Assembly: GCF_934277605.1 (NCBI RefSeq)
Contig: NZ_CAKQVD010000057.1
Location: 1 to 12,128, forward strand
Reading direction: 5' to 3'
Origin: an uncultured Anaerotignum sp.
GTDB taxonomy: Bacteria; Bacillota; Clostridia; Lachnospirales; Anaerotignaceae
DNA length: 12,128 bases
The position numbers were made by a program, and so were the translations under genes. Positions within the stretch are counted from its first letter, which is position 1. Every line of letters starts with the position of its first letter. Of the stretch, positions 1 through 7,189 are shown one piece after another. Under the pieces are notes generated by a model, which saw only the letters and a list, made by a program, of their open reading frames with translations, made no database searches and was not told the origin of the DNA.

Positions 1-527
1 CTTTCCTGCACATTCCGCAGCGGGTAGGAATTGCCGTTGATGTTCAGCATAATATCCCCACTGCCATAAACCGTAATCAGCGGCTCACTGTATACTGTCC
101 CACTGTTGCGGATGGTGGTCGGGGCGGTCAGCTCCAAAGCATCCCCTGCGGCATTGACGCTGTATTTGAAGGGCGCAACATCAAACTGCACCAGAAAATC
201 ATTGATATTTTTCAGAATACTGCCAAACTCAATCTGATTTTTGATATACGCACGATACACCTTATCGGGTTCACTGGAAAAAATGACCTCTCCGAACCCC
301 GTCAGCCAACCGCAAACCTCGTCAATCTGCCCCCTGTCCATCACATGACATTCGGCATCCTTGGTATAGTTCTGGTAGGTCTTTTCGTCCTCATGCAAAA
401 CACCGTTCCTGCCACTGACTTTGATTTCGTTAACCTTCCGCTGCGGAATGAAAATAGAGGGGGCTTTCAGCATCACAACGCCCATATCCAGTGAATTGAC
501 ACCATTCCAGATAAAATATTGATACAT
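1..527 (-). CDS. Distal tail protein (Dit-like phage tail component), partial
   Basis: This gene opens with ATG at 527 and runs off the window at position 1, leaving about 175 residues with no stop. The start ATGTATCAATAT overlaps the TGA of the tape measure gene (ATGA), and a GGGGGTG ribosome binding site sits 7 bases upstream. The N-terminus reads MYQYFIWNGVNSLDMG, followed by a segment with IPQRKVNEIKVSGRNGVL, YTKDAECHVMD and FSSEPDKVYRAYIKNQIEF. This pattern of target residues, the (R)NG turn and the late Y-x-A-Y-I-x-N strand is typical of phage tail proteins of the distal tail family in Bacillota siphophages. The placement directly after the tape measure is where Dit is normally encoded. 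Dit forms the hexameric hub joining the tail tube to the tip. The C-terminal galectin-like part is missing from the window, so the exact subtype is open. Confidence 0.85.
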   Translation of the reverse strand, partial: MYQYFIWNGVNSLDMGVVMLKAPSIFIPQRKVNEIKVSGRNGVLHEDEKTYQNYTKDAECHVMDRGQIDEVCGWLTGFGEVIFSSEPDKVYRAYIKNQIEFGSILKNINDFLVQFDVAPFKYSVNAAGDALELTAPTTIRNSGTVYSEPLITVYGSGDIMLNINGNSYPLRNVQE

Positions 528-3500
528 CAAACTGCACCCCCTACCGCACTCACACGCCGTTTCCTGTAAAATTCCATTTCACGCATGAAATCGTTTGTAG
601 TTCTTTCGTCCTTGTTTTCTACCATCCCGATGTATACGTTGAAATTTTCTGTTTTCGCTACCGTTTCGCCCTTGCGGTATCTGTCCGCCTCCGGCTGTGT
701 CAGTACCCTTTCGCCTTTATGCAAAATTGCACGGTATCCATCAAACGGCACCTCTCGCAGTCCTGTTCTGTGACTGCCGTCCGAACCGCCATCGCCCATG
801 CCTGCCTCATCCTTTGCCGCCCTAATGGCATCCCGAATCGCCTTTGTGATGGCATTTACAATACTGCTTTTGCCATCCTTGATACCCTCTGCAACGCCGT
901 CTGTCAACGCCTTGCCAACGTCATTGAAATCATCCGCATAGCCCTTTGCCTGTTCCACTGCGTTCATGGCTAATTCTTCCATTTCATCGGAATAGAACTG
1001 CTTTGCAACCTCATTCGCTAAACGCCGCTTTTCCTCGAATTTTTCCACATAGCTTTCAAATTCGCCAACGCTTAGGCTATCCAGTTTTGCGGTAAAATCC
1101 AGTGCATCGTCAATGTTCATATTGGCGACCTCAGCCAATAAACCGCCATCCAGACCTTTTTCCTTCAAACTTTCAATCTGTGCATTGTATTTTTCGATTT
1201 TCTTAATACTTTCGTCCAAATCATTCAGCTTGAAGATTTCCTTGCCGCTGTCCTCGTCCTGCACTCTGGAAAATAACTCGCCATAGTCCGCTAATTTGTC
1301 GCTTAGACTGGTTTCCTTCTGCTCGATTGCCGCAAGGTCAGCCTCATATTTCTGCTTAAATTCCTGCAATGCTGTCAATCGTTCCTGCAGCTTCTTCTGC
1401 TCTGCCTGTTTTGCCGCCTCCAGCTGTTTTTTGTTCCAGTCCTTTTCGATTTTGGCAATTTCATCCAGAATAGCCTGCCTGTTTTTTGGCTCGGCTTTCT
1501 TCAGCTCCGCTTGCTTTTTCGCCAGATTTTCCTTGTAGTGTTTCAATTCTTCCTTTGCTTGCTTTTCCTCGGATTCCATTAGCATTTCGGAAATTTGGTC
1601 GTTTACCTTGGAAATTTCATCGGTAATGGCGTTTTTGATGTTGTTCGCCGCTTTTCTCGCCGCTCGGATGGCTGTTTCGTCTTTTTCAAATCCGTTTCCC
1701 AGACCGTCCATAACGTAGCTGCCAACGCCCTCAGACCACTTGGAAGGGGAGTGCTCGTCAAACCCTTCCTTGCTGGTAAACCACCCCTTGATTTTATCGA
1801 CAACGCCCTTTACCTTGCCTTTCAGCCATGCAACCTTGTCGTTAATGCCGTTCCACAAACCGACAATCACGTTTTTGCCGACATTCACAAATTCCTTGAC
1901 CTTTGCCGCCGCCGCTGATAACGCCCCTGTGACTGCGTTTTTCACACCGGCAAAGGCGGCGTTTACCTTATTTCTGAAATCCTCGGAGGTGTTGTAAGCA
2001 TGAATCAGTTTTGCAACCAATCCCGCAATCAATGCGATAATGATGGTAACAGGCCCACCGATTGCCGCAAACGCAATCTTGATAGCTGTCAATGCGGCGG
2101 TTATCGCCGGGGCAATCGCCATAATCGCACCAATGGCCGATGCAAATTTACCGATAATCAATATCACTGGCCCGATTGCCGCTACCAATAAACCAACCAC
2201 AACAATAACCTTTTTCTGCCCGTCACTTAGGCTGTTGAATTTTTCAACCAATCCCTTCAAATGCTGCACAATGCTCCGAATGACAGGCATCAGCACCTCG
2301 CCGATGGAAATTGCCAACTCGGATAACTGGCTTTGCAGTTCCTTTAACTGCCCGTTCAGATTGTCCTGCATGGTTTCCGCCATTTCTTTAGCAGAACCGC
2401 TGCTGTTCAAAATAGCACCGTTCAGCTTTTCGATATCCGCAGGAGCAGCGTTAATAACAGACAGCATCCCTGCGGTTGCTTCCTTGCCGAACAATGTCGC
2501 AACGGCGGCGGTTTGTTCCGCCTCGGATAGACCGCCTAAGCTGGCACGCAGATTTGCAACAACCTCATTCCACGATTTCATACTGCCATCGGTATTTGTG
2601 ATGGAAATATTATATTGTTCCATAGCCGCCGCCATGGCATCTGTCGGTTTTGCAAGGTTAATCATGGCGTTTTTCAGCGTATTGCCTGCCTGTGAACCCT
2701 TTACGCCTGCATTTGCCATCAGGCCAAGGGATTCCGTCACATCTTCCAGACTGTATCCCATTGCACCCGCTGTGCTGGCACAATATTTATAGGATTCGCC
2801 CAACATGGATACATTGGTATTGGCGTTACTGGATGCCGCCGCCATAACGTCAGCCATCCTGCCCGAATCCTGTGCGGATAATCCGAATGCCGTCAAGCCA
2901 TCTGTCACAATGTCCGAAACAGCCGCCAAATCCTCGCCCGATGCGGCGGCAAGGTTCATAATACCCTCAACGCCACCGAGCATATCTTCGGTTTTCCAGC
3001 CTGCCATAGCCATGTAATTCATGGCATCAGCCGCTTCGGATGCGGAAAACTTTGTTTGTGCGCCCATTTCCCTTGCCTTGTCCCGCAAGCGTTCCAAATC
3101 GTCCCCCGATGCACCCGAAACAGCGGCAACTTGGCTCATGGACGAATCGAAATCAGCAGCGGTTTTTACCGCAACCACGCCCAAGCCTGTAACAGCGGCG
3201 GACACCGGCATCATTTTCTTTCCGACACTTTCCAGCTTTCCGCCAACATCCTGCATTTTCTGACCTGCCGCCGCAATTTCCTGTGCGGAAACACTGCCGA
3301 AATTTTTCATTTCCCTTGTCAGATTTTTCAGACTGTTTTCGGTTGTGGAAATTTCACGCACCAATCTGCGATATTGCTCTTGGTTGACTTCCGTGCCGCT
3401 TGCCATGTCCTTGTCGGCCCTATCCTTTGCCGCCTTCAAGGCATCCAGCTTGCTTTTTGTTTCCGATACGGATTTTGTCAGCAGTTCTTGTTTCTGCCGC

Positions 3501-3658
3501 AGGAGGTCTGTGTTCTTCGGGTCATGCTTCAACGCCTTATTGACCGCTGTCAGTTCCCTTTGCAAATCCTTCGATGACTGGCTCAAATCCTTTAAGCCGC
3601 TTTTGAATTTCTTGGTATCCGAACCAATCTCAATGGTAATGCCCTTAATGTTCCCCAT
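527..3658 (-). CDS. Tail tape measure protein, TP901 family
   Basis: This 1043-residue protein sets tail length and is threaded through the tail tube. The N-terminal 120 residues are charged and probably coiled coil. Residues about 165-420 form the TP901 core, with FDSSMSQVAAVSGA, KFSASEAADAMNYMAMAGW, MLGESYKYCASTAGAMGYS and GSQAGNTLKNAM. Residues about 483-555 are a long run of hydrophobic helices, the usual membrane-active part. HSPSKWSEGVGSYVMDGLGNG (636-656) is a turn motif common in these proteins. Residues about 675-800 are a Lys/Glu/Gln-rich coiled coil. The C-terminus carries DGYRAILHKGERVLTQPEA, also common in Bacillota tape measures. ATG at 3658 has AAAGGGGG upstream and overlaps the preceding frame by 14 bases. 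At the usual 0.15 nm per residue, the tail would be about 150 nm long (inference). No lytic or peptidase domain is evident. Confidence 0.96.
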   Translation of the reverse strand: MGNIKGITIEIGSDTKKFKSGLKDLSQSSKDLQRELTAVNKALKHDPKNTDLLRQKQELLTKSVSETKSKLDALKAAKDRADKDMASGTEVNQEQYRRLVREISTTENSLKNLTREMKNFGSVSAQEIAAAGQKMQDVGGKLESVGKKMMPVSAAVTGLGVVAVKTAADFDSSMSQVAAVSGASGDDLERLRDKAREMGAQTKFSASEAADAMNYMAMAGWKTEDMLGGVEGIMNLAAASGEDLAAVSDIVTDGLTAFGLSAQDSGRMADVMAAASSNANTNVSMLGESYKYCASTAGAMGYSLEDVTESLGLMANAGVKGSQAGNTLKNAMINLAKPTDAMAAAMEQYNISITNTDGSMKSWNEVVANLRASLGGLSEAEQTAAVATLFGKEATAGMLSVINAAPADIEKLNGAILNSSGSAKEMAETMQDNLNGQLKELQSQLSELAISIGEVLMPVIRSIVQHLKGLVEKFNSLSDGQKKVIVVVGLLVAAIGPVILIIGKFASAIGAIMAIAPAITAALTAIKIAFAAIGGPVTIIIALIAGLVAKLIHAYNTSEDFRNKVNAAFAGVKNAVTGALSAAAAKVKEFVNVGKNVIVGLWNGINDKVAWLKGKVKGVVDKIKGWFTSKEGFDEHSPSKWSEGVGSYVMDGLGNGFEKDETAIRAARKAANNIKNAITDEISKVNDQISEMLMESEEKQAKEELKHYKENLAKKQAELKKAEPKNRQAILDEIAKIEKDWNKKQLEAAKQAEQKKLQERLTALQEFKQKYEADLAAIEQKETSLSDKLADYGELFSRVQDEDSGKEIFKLNDLDESIKKIEKYNAQIESLKEKGLDGGLLAEVANMNIDDALDFTAKLDSLSVGEFESYVEKFEEKRRLANEVAKQFYSDEMEELAMNAVEQAKGYADDFNDVGKALTDGVAEGIKDGKSSIVNAITKAIRDAIRAAKDEAGMGDGGSDGSHRTGLREVPFDGYRAILHKGERVLTQPEADRYRKGETVAKTENFNVYIGMVENKDERTTNDFMREMEFYRKRRVSAVGGAV

Positions 3659-3917
3659 GCTCTGCCCCCTTTCCGAATTTTTCCCTCAATGCCCTTCTGT
3701 CCGGCTCGGTCTGCTCCAAAAGCCAGCACTCCTCCAGATATTCCCTGCCGCTTTCGGTCTGCTGTAAATTGAAAATAAATGCGTCCCGCTGCAATCCCAG
3801 ATAAACATCTATCGGCAAATGCTCAATTTCCAAAAAATTCAGATGTGCATAGTCCATCACTGTTTTTTCAGATAACGAAAATATGCTGTAATACAAATCG
3901 TCCTCGTCAGTTGGCAT
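3645..3917 (-). CDS. Tail assembly chaperone, T-domain frame (gpGT C-terminal part, made by -1 frameshift)
   Basis: This 90-codon frame lies between the gpG-like frame and the tape measure gene, the position of the T domain of lambda gpGT-type chaperones. Visible motifs are LNFLEIEHLPIDVYLGLQRDAF, then QTESGREYLEECWLLEQTEPD, then LREKFG. This layout recurs in the second chaperone frame of Bacillota phages. The ATG at 3917 is preceded by CCCCCCTCC, which is not a ribosome binding site. The ATG is in frame with the product of a -1 slip at CCCAAAC (3932-3938). The expected product is therefore a fusion of the 96 residues upstream, the linker LKPPS and these 90 residues, 191 in all. The T domain would recruit tail tube subunits to the tape measure-chaperone complex (family knowledge). 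Independent initiation at 3917 looks unlikely but is not excluded. Confidence 0.85.
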   Translation of the reverse strand: MPTDEDDLYYSIFSLSEKTVMDYAHLNFLEIEHLPIDVYLGLQRDAFIFNLQQTESGREYLEECWLLEQTEPDRRALREKFGKGAEHGEH

Positions 3918-3928
3918 GGAGGGGGGTT

Positions 3929-4219
3929 TTAGTTTGGGTCAGACACGACGCCCTTTACAAATTCCAGATAATCCTTCAGCAACTCCACAGCGTCCTCAAA
4001 ATCAAACATTGCCGAAATTTTCTGGAGACTGTATTTCCTTTTCTTGTTCTGATTGATAATGGCAGTCAGCAGTTCATAAACATCATTGACGTTTTCCATG
4101 TCCTGTGCGGCTACCATTTTGTCGAACATTTTCTTATCGGGCATTGGCAGGATTGCCACAAAGCCATCATGCAGCTTAACCATGTATTTTTTCTTTTTTC
4201 TCGTTGTAAAATCTAACAT
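3929..4219 (-). CDS. Tail assembly chaperone (gpG-like)
   Basis: This 96-residue protein is mainly helical and charged: a basic N-terminus (TTRKKKKYMVKL), then FVAILPMPDKKMFDKMVAAQ and EDAVELLKDYLEFVKGVVSDPN at the end. It lies between the tail tube gene and the tape measure, the fixed place for gpG-type tail assembly chaperones. These coat the tape measure before tube polymerisation and are not kept in the virion. ATG at 4219 has GAGGTGG 7 bases upstream. Its last codons form the slippery heptamer that lets a fraction of ribosomes continue into the T-domain frame. A terminator-like hairpin lies just upstream, which may set its dose relative to the tail tube protein. The call rests on position, size and the frameshift architecture more than on sequence motifs. 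Confidence 0.85.
   Translation of the reverse strand: MLDFTTRKKKKYMVKLHDGFVAILPMPDKKMFDKMVAAQDMENVNDVYELLTAIINQNKKRKYSLQKISAMFDFEDAVELLKDYLEFVKGVVSDPN
3932..3938 (-). promoter_or_regulatory. Programmed -1 ribosomal frameshift slippery site CCCAAAC
   Basis: On the minus strand the end of the gpG-like frame reads GAC CCA AAC TAA. The heptamer C CCA AAC fits X XXY YYZ in the zero frame and directly abuts the stop codon. After a -1 slip, reading continues CTA AAA CCC CCC TCC ATG into the downstream frame without a stop. A purine run AAAGGG (3951-3956) lies 12 bases before the heptamer, a spacing at which Shine-Dalgarno-like stimulators act in bacterial frameshift sites. Only a weak CCTC/GAGG hairpin is seen downstream. 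Confidence 0.85.
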
Positions 4220-4235
4220 CCCTTTTCCACCTCAC

Positions 4236-4261
4236 AAAAATGAGGGGCTGTTATGCCCCTC
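4236..4261 (-). terminator. Rho-independent-type hairpin between tail tube and chaperone genes
   Basis: On the minus strand GAGGGGC, a 6-base loop (ATAACA) and GCCCCTC form a perfect 7-bp stem at 4242-4261, followed by ATTTTTG. It starts 4 bases after the tail tube gene ends. As it lies inside the late operon, it probably causes partial termination, keeping the tail tube protein high and the chaperone and tape measure lower. Confidence 0.75.
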
Positions 4262-4264
4262 TCC

Positions 4265-4804
4265 TCACGCAATACTCGTGTCCGCTTCCTTATACAGAAT
4301 CAGCGTGCCTTCATTGTCCTGTGGCTGCGCCTTAAATTCCGCATTGATGACAGTTTCTTTATCCTTCGCAAAGGACAGTTCGAACCCTGCCTCATTACTG
4401 CCGACGATGGTCACACGAATGCCACCGTCCGTCTTATCCTCATGCGCAAAATGCAGAACGTATTTCTTGCCGTCATTATGGCTCAGACCGCCGATTTTGA
4501 CCGTTCTGGTCTTTTTGGCTGTATCCTCTGTCACTCTGGCTGTGGGTGTCAGCTTTTTCAGTGTTTCGCCGTTCCATGTCATTACGCCACTTTTCAAAAT
4601 TGCTTCTTCGTCTGTGATAATTTTCTTGGAAACGAAATTCAAATCATCCTTCGCTTCGTAAAATGTCGGCTTGTAGGTCAGTGTCGCACCGCCCTGAATA
4701 TAGCCCAGCAGCTTGCCTTCAACCTCAATGGCTGCATCCTCAGGCAGCTCCCCTGTAAATTCATCCACATACAGCTTGCCGCTGCCAAGTACAATTCTTT
4801 CCAT
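4265..4804 (-). CDS. Major tail (tail tube) protein
   Basis: This 179-residue protein begins MERIVLGSGKLYVDEFTGELPEDAAIEVEGKLLGYIQGGATLTYKPTF when read in two parts: an N-terminal strand, then the GYIQGGATLTYKPTFYEAKDD segment. Such a start is typical of tail tube proteins of Clostridia siphophages, which polymerise as stacked hexameric rings around the tape measure. The rest is beta-rich and ends with GTLILYKEADTSIA. ATG at 4804 overlaps the stop of the preceding gene (TAATG) and has AAAGGTGG 7 bases upstream. It lies directly after the probable tail terminator gene and before the chaperone pair, the standard place. A terminator hairpin follows the stop codon, fitting a protein needed in large amounts. 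Confidence 0.9.
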   Translation of the reverse strand: MERIVLGSGKLYVDEFTGELPEDAAIEVEGKLLGYIQGGATLTYKPTFYEAKDDLNFVSKKIITDEEAILKSGVMTWNGETLKKLTPTARVTEDTAKKTRTVKIGGLSHNDGKKYVLHFAHEDKTDGGIRVTIVGSNEAGFELSFAKDKETVINAEFKAQPQDNEGTLILYKEADTSIA

Positions 4805-5133
4805 TAGTTTTCCACCTTTCTTGTAATGTCAAATGCAAATGATACCAGATACATTTTTTCTTTCTCGATGTAGATTTCCGTTGCATCGTAACGAATCCCA
4901 ACAGAATCCAACGCCTTTTCAATTTTTTCTTGGTTGGCAAAATCCTTTCTCGCCGAATAAAATTCCACAATGTAGCTATCTTTTCGCAGAAAGTTTTTGC
5001 TGTCAGAACCCCAAGCGGTTTCTCCGTCCTTCAGATAAACGATGTATGGGAGCGTGGGGTTTTGGTCGGCTTCGTAAAAATAGACCTCAAGCCCTGTACT
5101 GCACAGCAGTTTATATAATTCACTTTGCAGCAT
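4804..5133 (-). CDS. Probable tail terminator / tail completion protein
   Basis: This is a protein of about 109 residues starting MLQSELYKLLCSTGLEVYFYEADQ, with PYIVYLKDGE near residue 30, DSYIVEFYSARKDFANQEKIEKAL in the middle and a closing strand YLVSFAFDITRKVEN. The mixed alpha/beta pattern with P-Y-I-V-Y and Y-x-V-E-F/Y-x strands, and its location between the gp10-like and tail tube genes, match the small tail terminator proteins of HK97-like phages. These cap the finished tube and join it to the head. ATG at 5133 has GGGAGG upstream and GAGG adjacent. A TTG at 5139 would add two residues but lies only 3 bases from GGAGG, so I prefer the ATG. It overlaps the preceding gene by 14 bases. 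Assignment is by position and size. Confidence 0.72.
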   Translation of the reverse strand: MLQSELYKLLCSTGLEVYFYEADQNPTLPYIVYLKDGETAWGSDSKNFLRKDSYIVEFYSARKDFANQEKIEKALDSVGIRYDATEIYIEKEKMYLVSFAFDITRKVEN

Positions 5134-5506
5134 CCTCAATCGCCTCCCTTACCTTTTTTTCGTATTCCCGAATGACCTGCTCCTCTACGGGCTTAATGTG
5201 CGGGATTGCCTTTGTTCGCTTTCCATTTGCCATAACGTGACCGTGTTCCAACAGGTGTGCCACACGGTAGTGTTTTTTGTTATGGATGATATACTTTGCA
5301 TTTTCGCCGAAACTGCCTTCTTCTCTTGTCACGCCCCAGCTTTTAGCATATTTTCCTGTTCTTTTGGGACCGGTCTGCCGCAGTTGTTTTGCACCCTTAT
5401 CCGCAACAGGCTTGCCGCTGGCATCCACATTTTTCACGATTGCTGTTTCGTATTCCGTCAGCATTTTTGCGATTTCGTCTGCCATCCGTTCCACACTCAC
5501 ACTCAT
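5120..5506 (-). CDS. HK97 gp10-like neck protein
   Basis: This 128-residue protein has a helical N-terminus (VERMADEIAKMLTEYETAI), then TGPKRTGKYAKSWGVTRE, then NKKHYRVAHLLEHGHVMANG and AIPHIKPVEEQVIREYEKKV. The order G-x-Y-x-x-S-W, Y-R-x-x-H-L-L-E-x-G-H and P-H-I-x-P is the signature of the HK97 gp10-like family (PF04883). These proteins lie in the head-tail joining region, or act in tail completion, in siphophages. ATG at 5506 overlaps the stop of the head closure gene (ATGA) and has GGAG 9 bases upstream. Its neighbours on both sides are neck proteins, which supports the call. Confidence 0.9.
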   Translation of the reverse strand: MSVSVERMADEIAKMLTEYETAIVKNVDASGKPVADKGAKQLRQTGPKRTGKYAKSWGVTREEGSFGENAKYIIHNKKHYRVAHLLEHGHVMANGKRTKAIPHIKPVEEQVIREYEKKVREAIEDAAK

Positions 5507-5802
5507 TGCAACCCACTCCTCGCCTCGCAGTATAATTCTGTGTGGTGGAAATCGTTTCGGAAACGATACACGCTGTATAATCTGCCCCTAAAACGCAGGA
5601 CTTCTTCTTGTTCATATTCGCCGTATGGAATCCGCAGACACAGGGCAGGGCGTAACCCTGTTTCTCTGCACTTGAAAAATTCGCTTTGGTTGATTGGCAA
5701 TTCCTCCGCAAACACTTCGCGCTCCTCGTAAACTGTCTGCTTCATGCCGATTTCATCCCGTATCGTTTTTTCTACCAACAACGTCACAACATCGTTATAC
5801 AT
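5503..5802 (-). CDS. Head closure / head-tail adaptor protein (SPP1 gp16-like)
   Basis: This protein of about 99 residues begins MYNDVVTLLVEKTIRDEIG, followed by YEEREVFAEELPINQSEFFKC, RPALCLRIPYGEY and LRFRGRLYSVYRFR. The opening M-Y-x-D-V-x-T-L, the E-R-E-V-F-A-E strand and the late Y-x-V-Y-R strand are typical of phage head-tail adaptors that close the portal channel after packaging (PF05521-like). A start at GTG 5814 is possible, but the family normally begins at the M-Y-N-D equivalent. ATG 5802 also overlaps the upstream stop by 8 bases, which suits coupled translation, so I place the start there. No strong Shine-Dalgarno is visible (GGTGAG only). It sits between the gp6-like and gp10-like genes, as expected. 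Confidence 0.82.
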   Translation of the reverse strand: MYNDVVTLLVEKTIRDEIGMKQTVYEEREVFAEELPINQSEFFKCRETGLRPALCLRIPYGEYEQEEVLRFRGRLYSVYRFRNDFHHTELYCEARSGLQ

Positions 5803-6061
5803 TGTACTCACCACACAGACTTAAACCATTTCTCATGCCCTTATAGGCTTTTTCGTAACGCTCGCCCTCGCCCATGAAGTCATATTGCCACTTCAGATAT
5901 AATTCTGTAACCTTGCGGATGATTGGGTCAGTATCATCGATCCGCACGATACCGACCCGGTTCAAGTCTTTTTTGCAAACGTCAATGTTAAACCGGATTT
6001 CTTCATCCAATTTGTCATGCGTAATTCGTAACGCATTTTTCATCGCAGTAAGAAAATCCAT
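5795..6061 (-). CDS. Head-tail connector protein (HK97 gp6-like)
   Basis: This 88-residue, mostly helical protein contains MKNALRITHDKLDEEI, then DTDPIIRKVTELYLKWQYDF, then ERYEKAYKGMRNGLSLCGEYNV. The D-P-I-I-R-K-x-x-E-L-Y segment and the closing Y-x-x-x-M/L-x-x-x-L-S-L-x-x-E-Y are the recognised pattern of gp6-like connectors (PF05135), which form a ring under the portal. ATG at 6061 follows the major capsid stop by 13 bases, with GAGGTGG between them as ribosome binding site. It is first in the neck module, directly after the capsid gene, as in HK97-like phages. Confidence 0.88.
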   Translation of the reverse strand: MDFLTAMKNALRITHDKLDEEIRFNIDVCKKDLNRVGIVRIDDTDPIIRKVTELYLKWQYDFMGEGERYEKAYKGMRNGLSLCGEYNV

Positions 6062-6074
6062 TTAGCACCACCTC

Positions 6075-7187
6075 TTAGACGGCCTTCAGCACCAAATGTG
6101 CAAACGCCTTATCGTCAATCAGTTCGCCTTCGCCTCTTGCGTAGCCACTGTATGTGATAACGTGTTTTTTGATATCCCTTGTGGATTCAATCATAATATC
6201 CTGCACCATGTTGTAGGTTACTTTCTTGGGATCGCCAATCAGAATAGTACCGTCTGCAACGGCATCCTCTACCTTGATTGTCGCACCAAGCAGGGAGCCT
6301 TCCGCAGCGGCGTTGATAGAGGGCTGGAAAATCGGTCTGCCTGTGGTATCTGTCAAACCGACCAGATGATTGTAAATGGTCGCTCTGGTTGCGTACAATG
6401 TCACGCCGCTCACACGCTTCAGCAGACCGAACGCCTTCACGATTTCGCCGTATGTGAAACCTGTGTTTGCCGCAGATGTAACCTTGTTTGCGGCATTAAT
6501 GCCTGCAATGATTTTTTCAATCAAACCCTCTGTCATAGCTTCGCCAAGGCCCTTTGCGATTTCGCTTACCAGATAGGCTTCCAGACCCTCGATAGACATT
6601 TTGCCCATTGCATAGGAAATATCAACGTGTTTGGAATAATCGTTACCGGACAGCACCACTTTCACAAATGTATTCTGTTCGTCATCGTTTGCCGCATTTT
6701 CGTTTACCTTCTTCGCCTTGCCGGCCTTGATTTCCGTGTGTTTGATAACCTCCAGCGTTGTGCCTGTTCGATAGATGGAAACGTCACCAAGAATAGCGTG
6801 TTCGCCGTAAACCAAATCCCAAATCTGATTCAGCATGGTTGTAGGCAGTGGTGCGGTTGTGTTCGCTGTTGTGTGTGCAAATGCCGCCCTTTCCTGTTTG
6901 TTCATTTCCAAATCCAGCAGATTTTTCAGAAACGCCGTTCTATATTCGGCATCTGCGGCTGTGTATACTCTTGCCTGTTTTTCCATTGCGATTTTTTCTC
7001 CTTCCCCTGCGCCTGCATTTGCGATTTTTTCCAGTGTTGCTTTTCTTGTTTCAATCTGTTTCAGCAGTGTGGCTCTTTCCTCCAGCAGCGCATCTGCCTC
7101 GTCAGACAGTGCCTTAATGTCTGCGCCGTCTGTGTCCATTTCTGCCTTAATGGCAGACAGTCTTTCTTCGATTTCGTTAATTCTCAT
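6075..7187 (-). CDS. Major capsid protein, HK97 fold, with N-terminal scaffolding (delta) domain
   Basis: This 370-residue protein has a highly charged coiled coil at residues 1 to about 60 (INEIEERLSAIKAEMD and TLLKQIETRKATLEKI), the delta domain that serves as scaffold and is removed by the prohead protease. A short linker (about 65-80) leads to the mature shell domain, with FLKNLLDLEMNKQERAAF, PLPTTMLNQIWDLVYGEH, GLGEAMTEGLIEKII, GLLKRVSGVTLYATRATI and IESTRDIKKHVITYSGYARGEG. These features and the length fit phage major capsid proteins of the HK97 family (PF05065). ATG at 7187 is preceded by GGGAGG 9 bases upstream, inside the end of the protease gene. The exact cleavage site cannot be read from sequence alone. 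Confidence 0.95.
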   Translation of the reverse strand: MRINEIEERLSAIKAEMDTDGADIKALSDEADALLEERATLLKQIETRKATLEKIANAGAGEGEKIAMEKQARVYTAADAEYRTAFLKNLLDLEMNKQERAAFAHTTANTTAPLPTTMLNQIWDLVYGEHAILGDVSIYRTGTTLEVIKHTEIKAGKAKKVNENAANDDEQNTFVKVVLSGNDYSKHVDISYAMGKMSIEGLEAYLVSEIAKGLGEAMTEGLIEKIIAGINAANKVTSAANTGFTYGEIVKAFGLLKRVSGVTLYATRATIYNHLVGLTDTTGRPIFQPSINAAAEGSLLGATIKVEDAVADGTILIGDPKKVTYNMVQDIMIESTRDIKKHVITYSGYARGEGELIDDKAFAHLVLKAV

Positions 7188-7189
7188 TC

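Noticed and set aside
2040..2792. Plus-strand frame of 250 codons opposite the tape measure gene
   Set aside because: Antisense to the TP901 core, with biased Ala/Ile composition and no initiation signals. It is a shadow frame.
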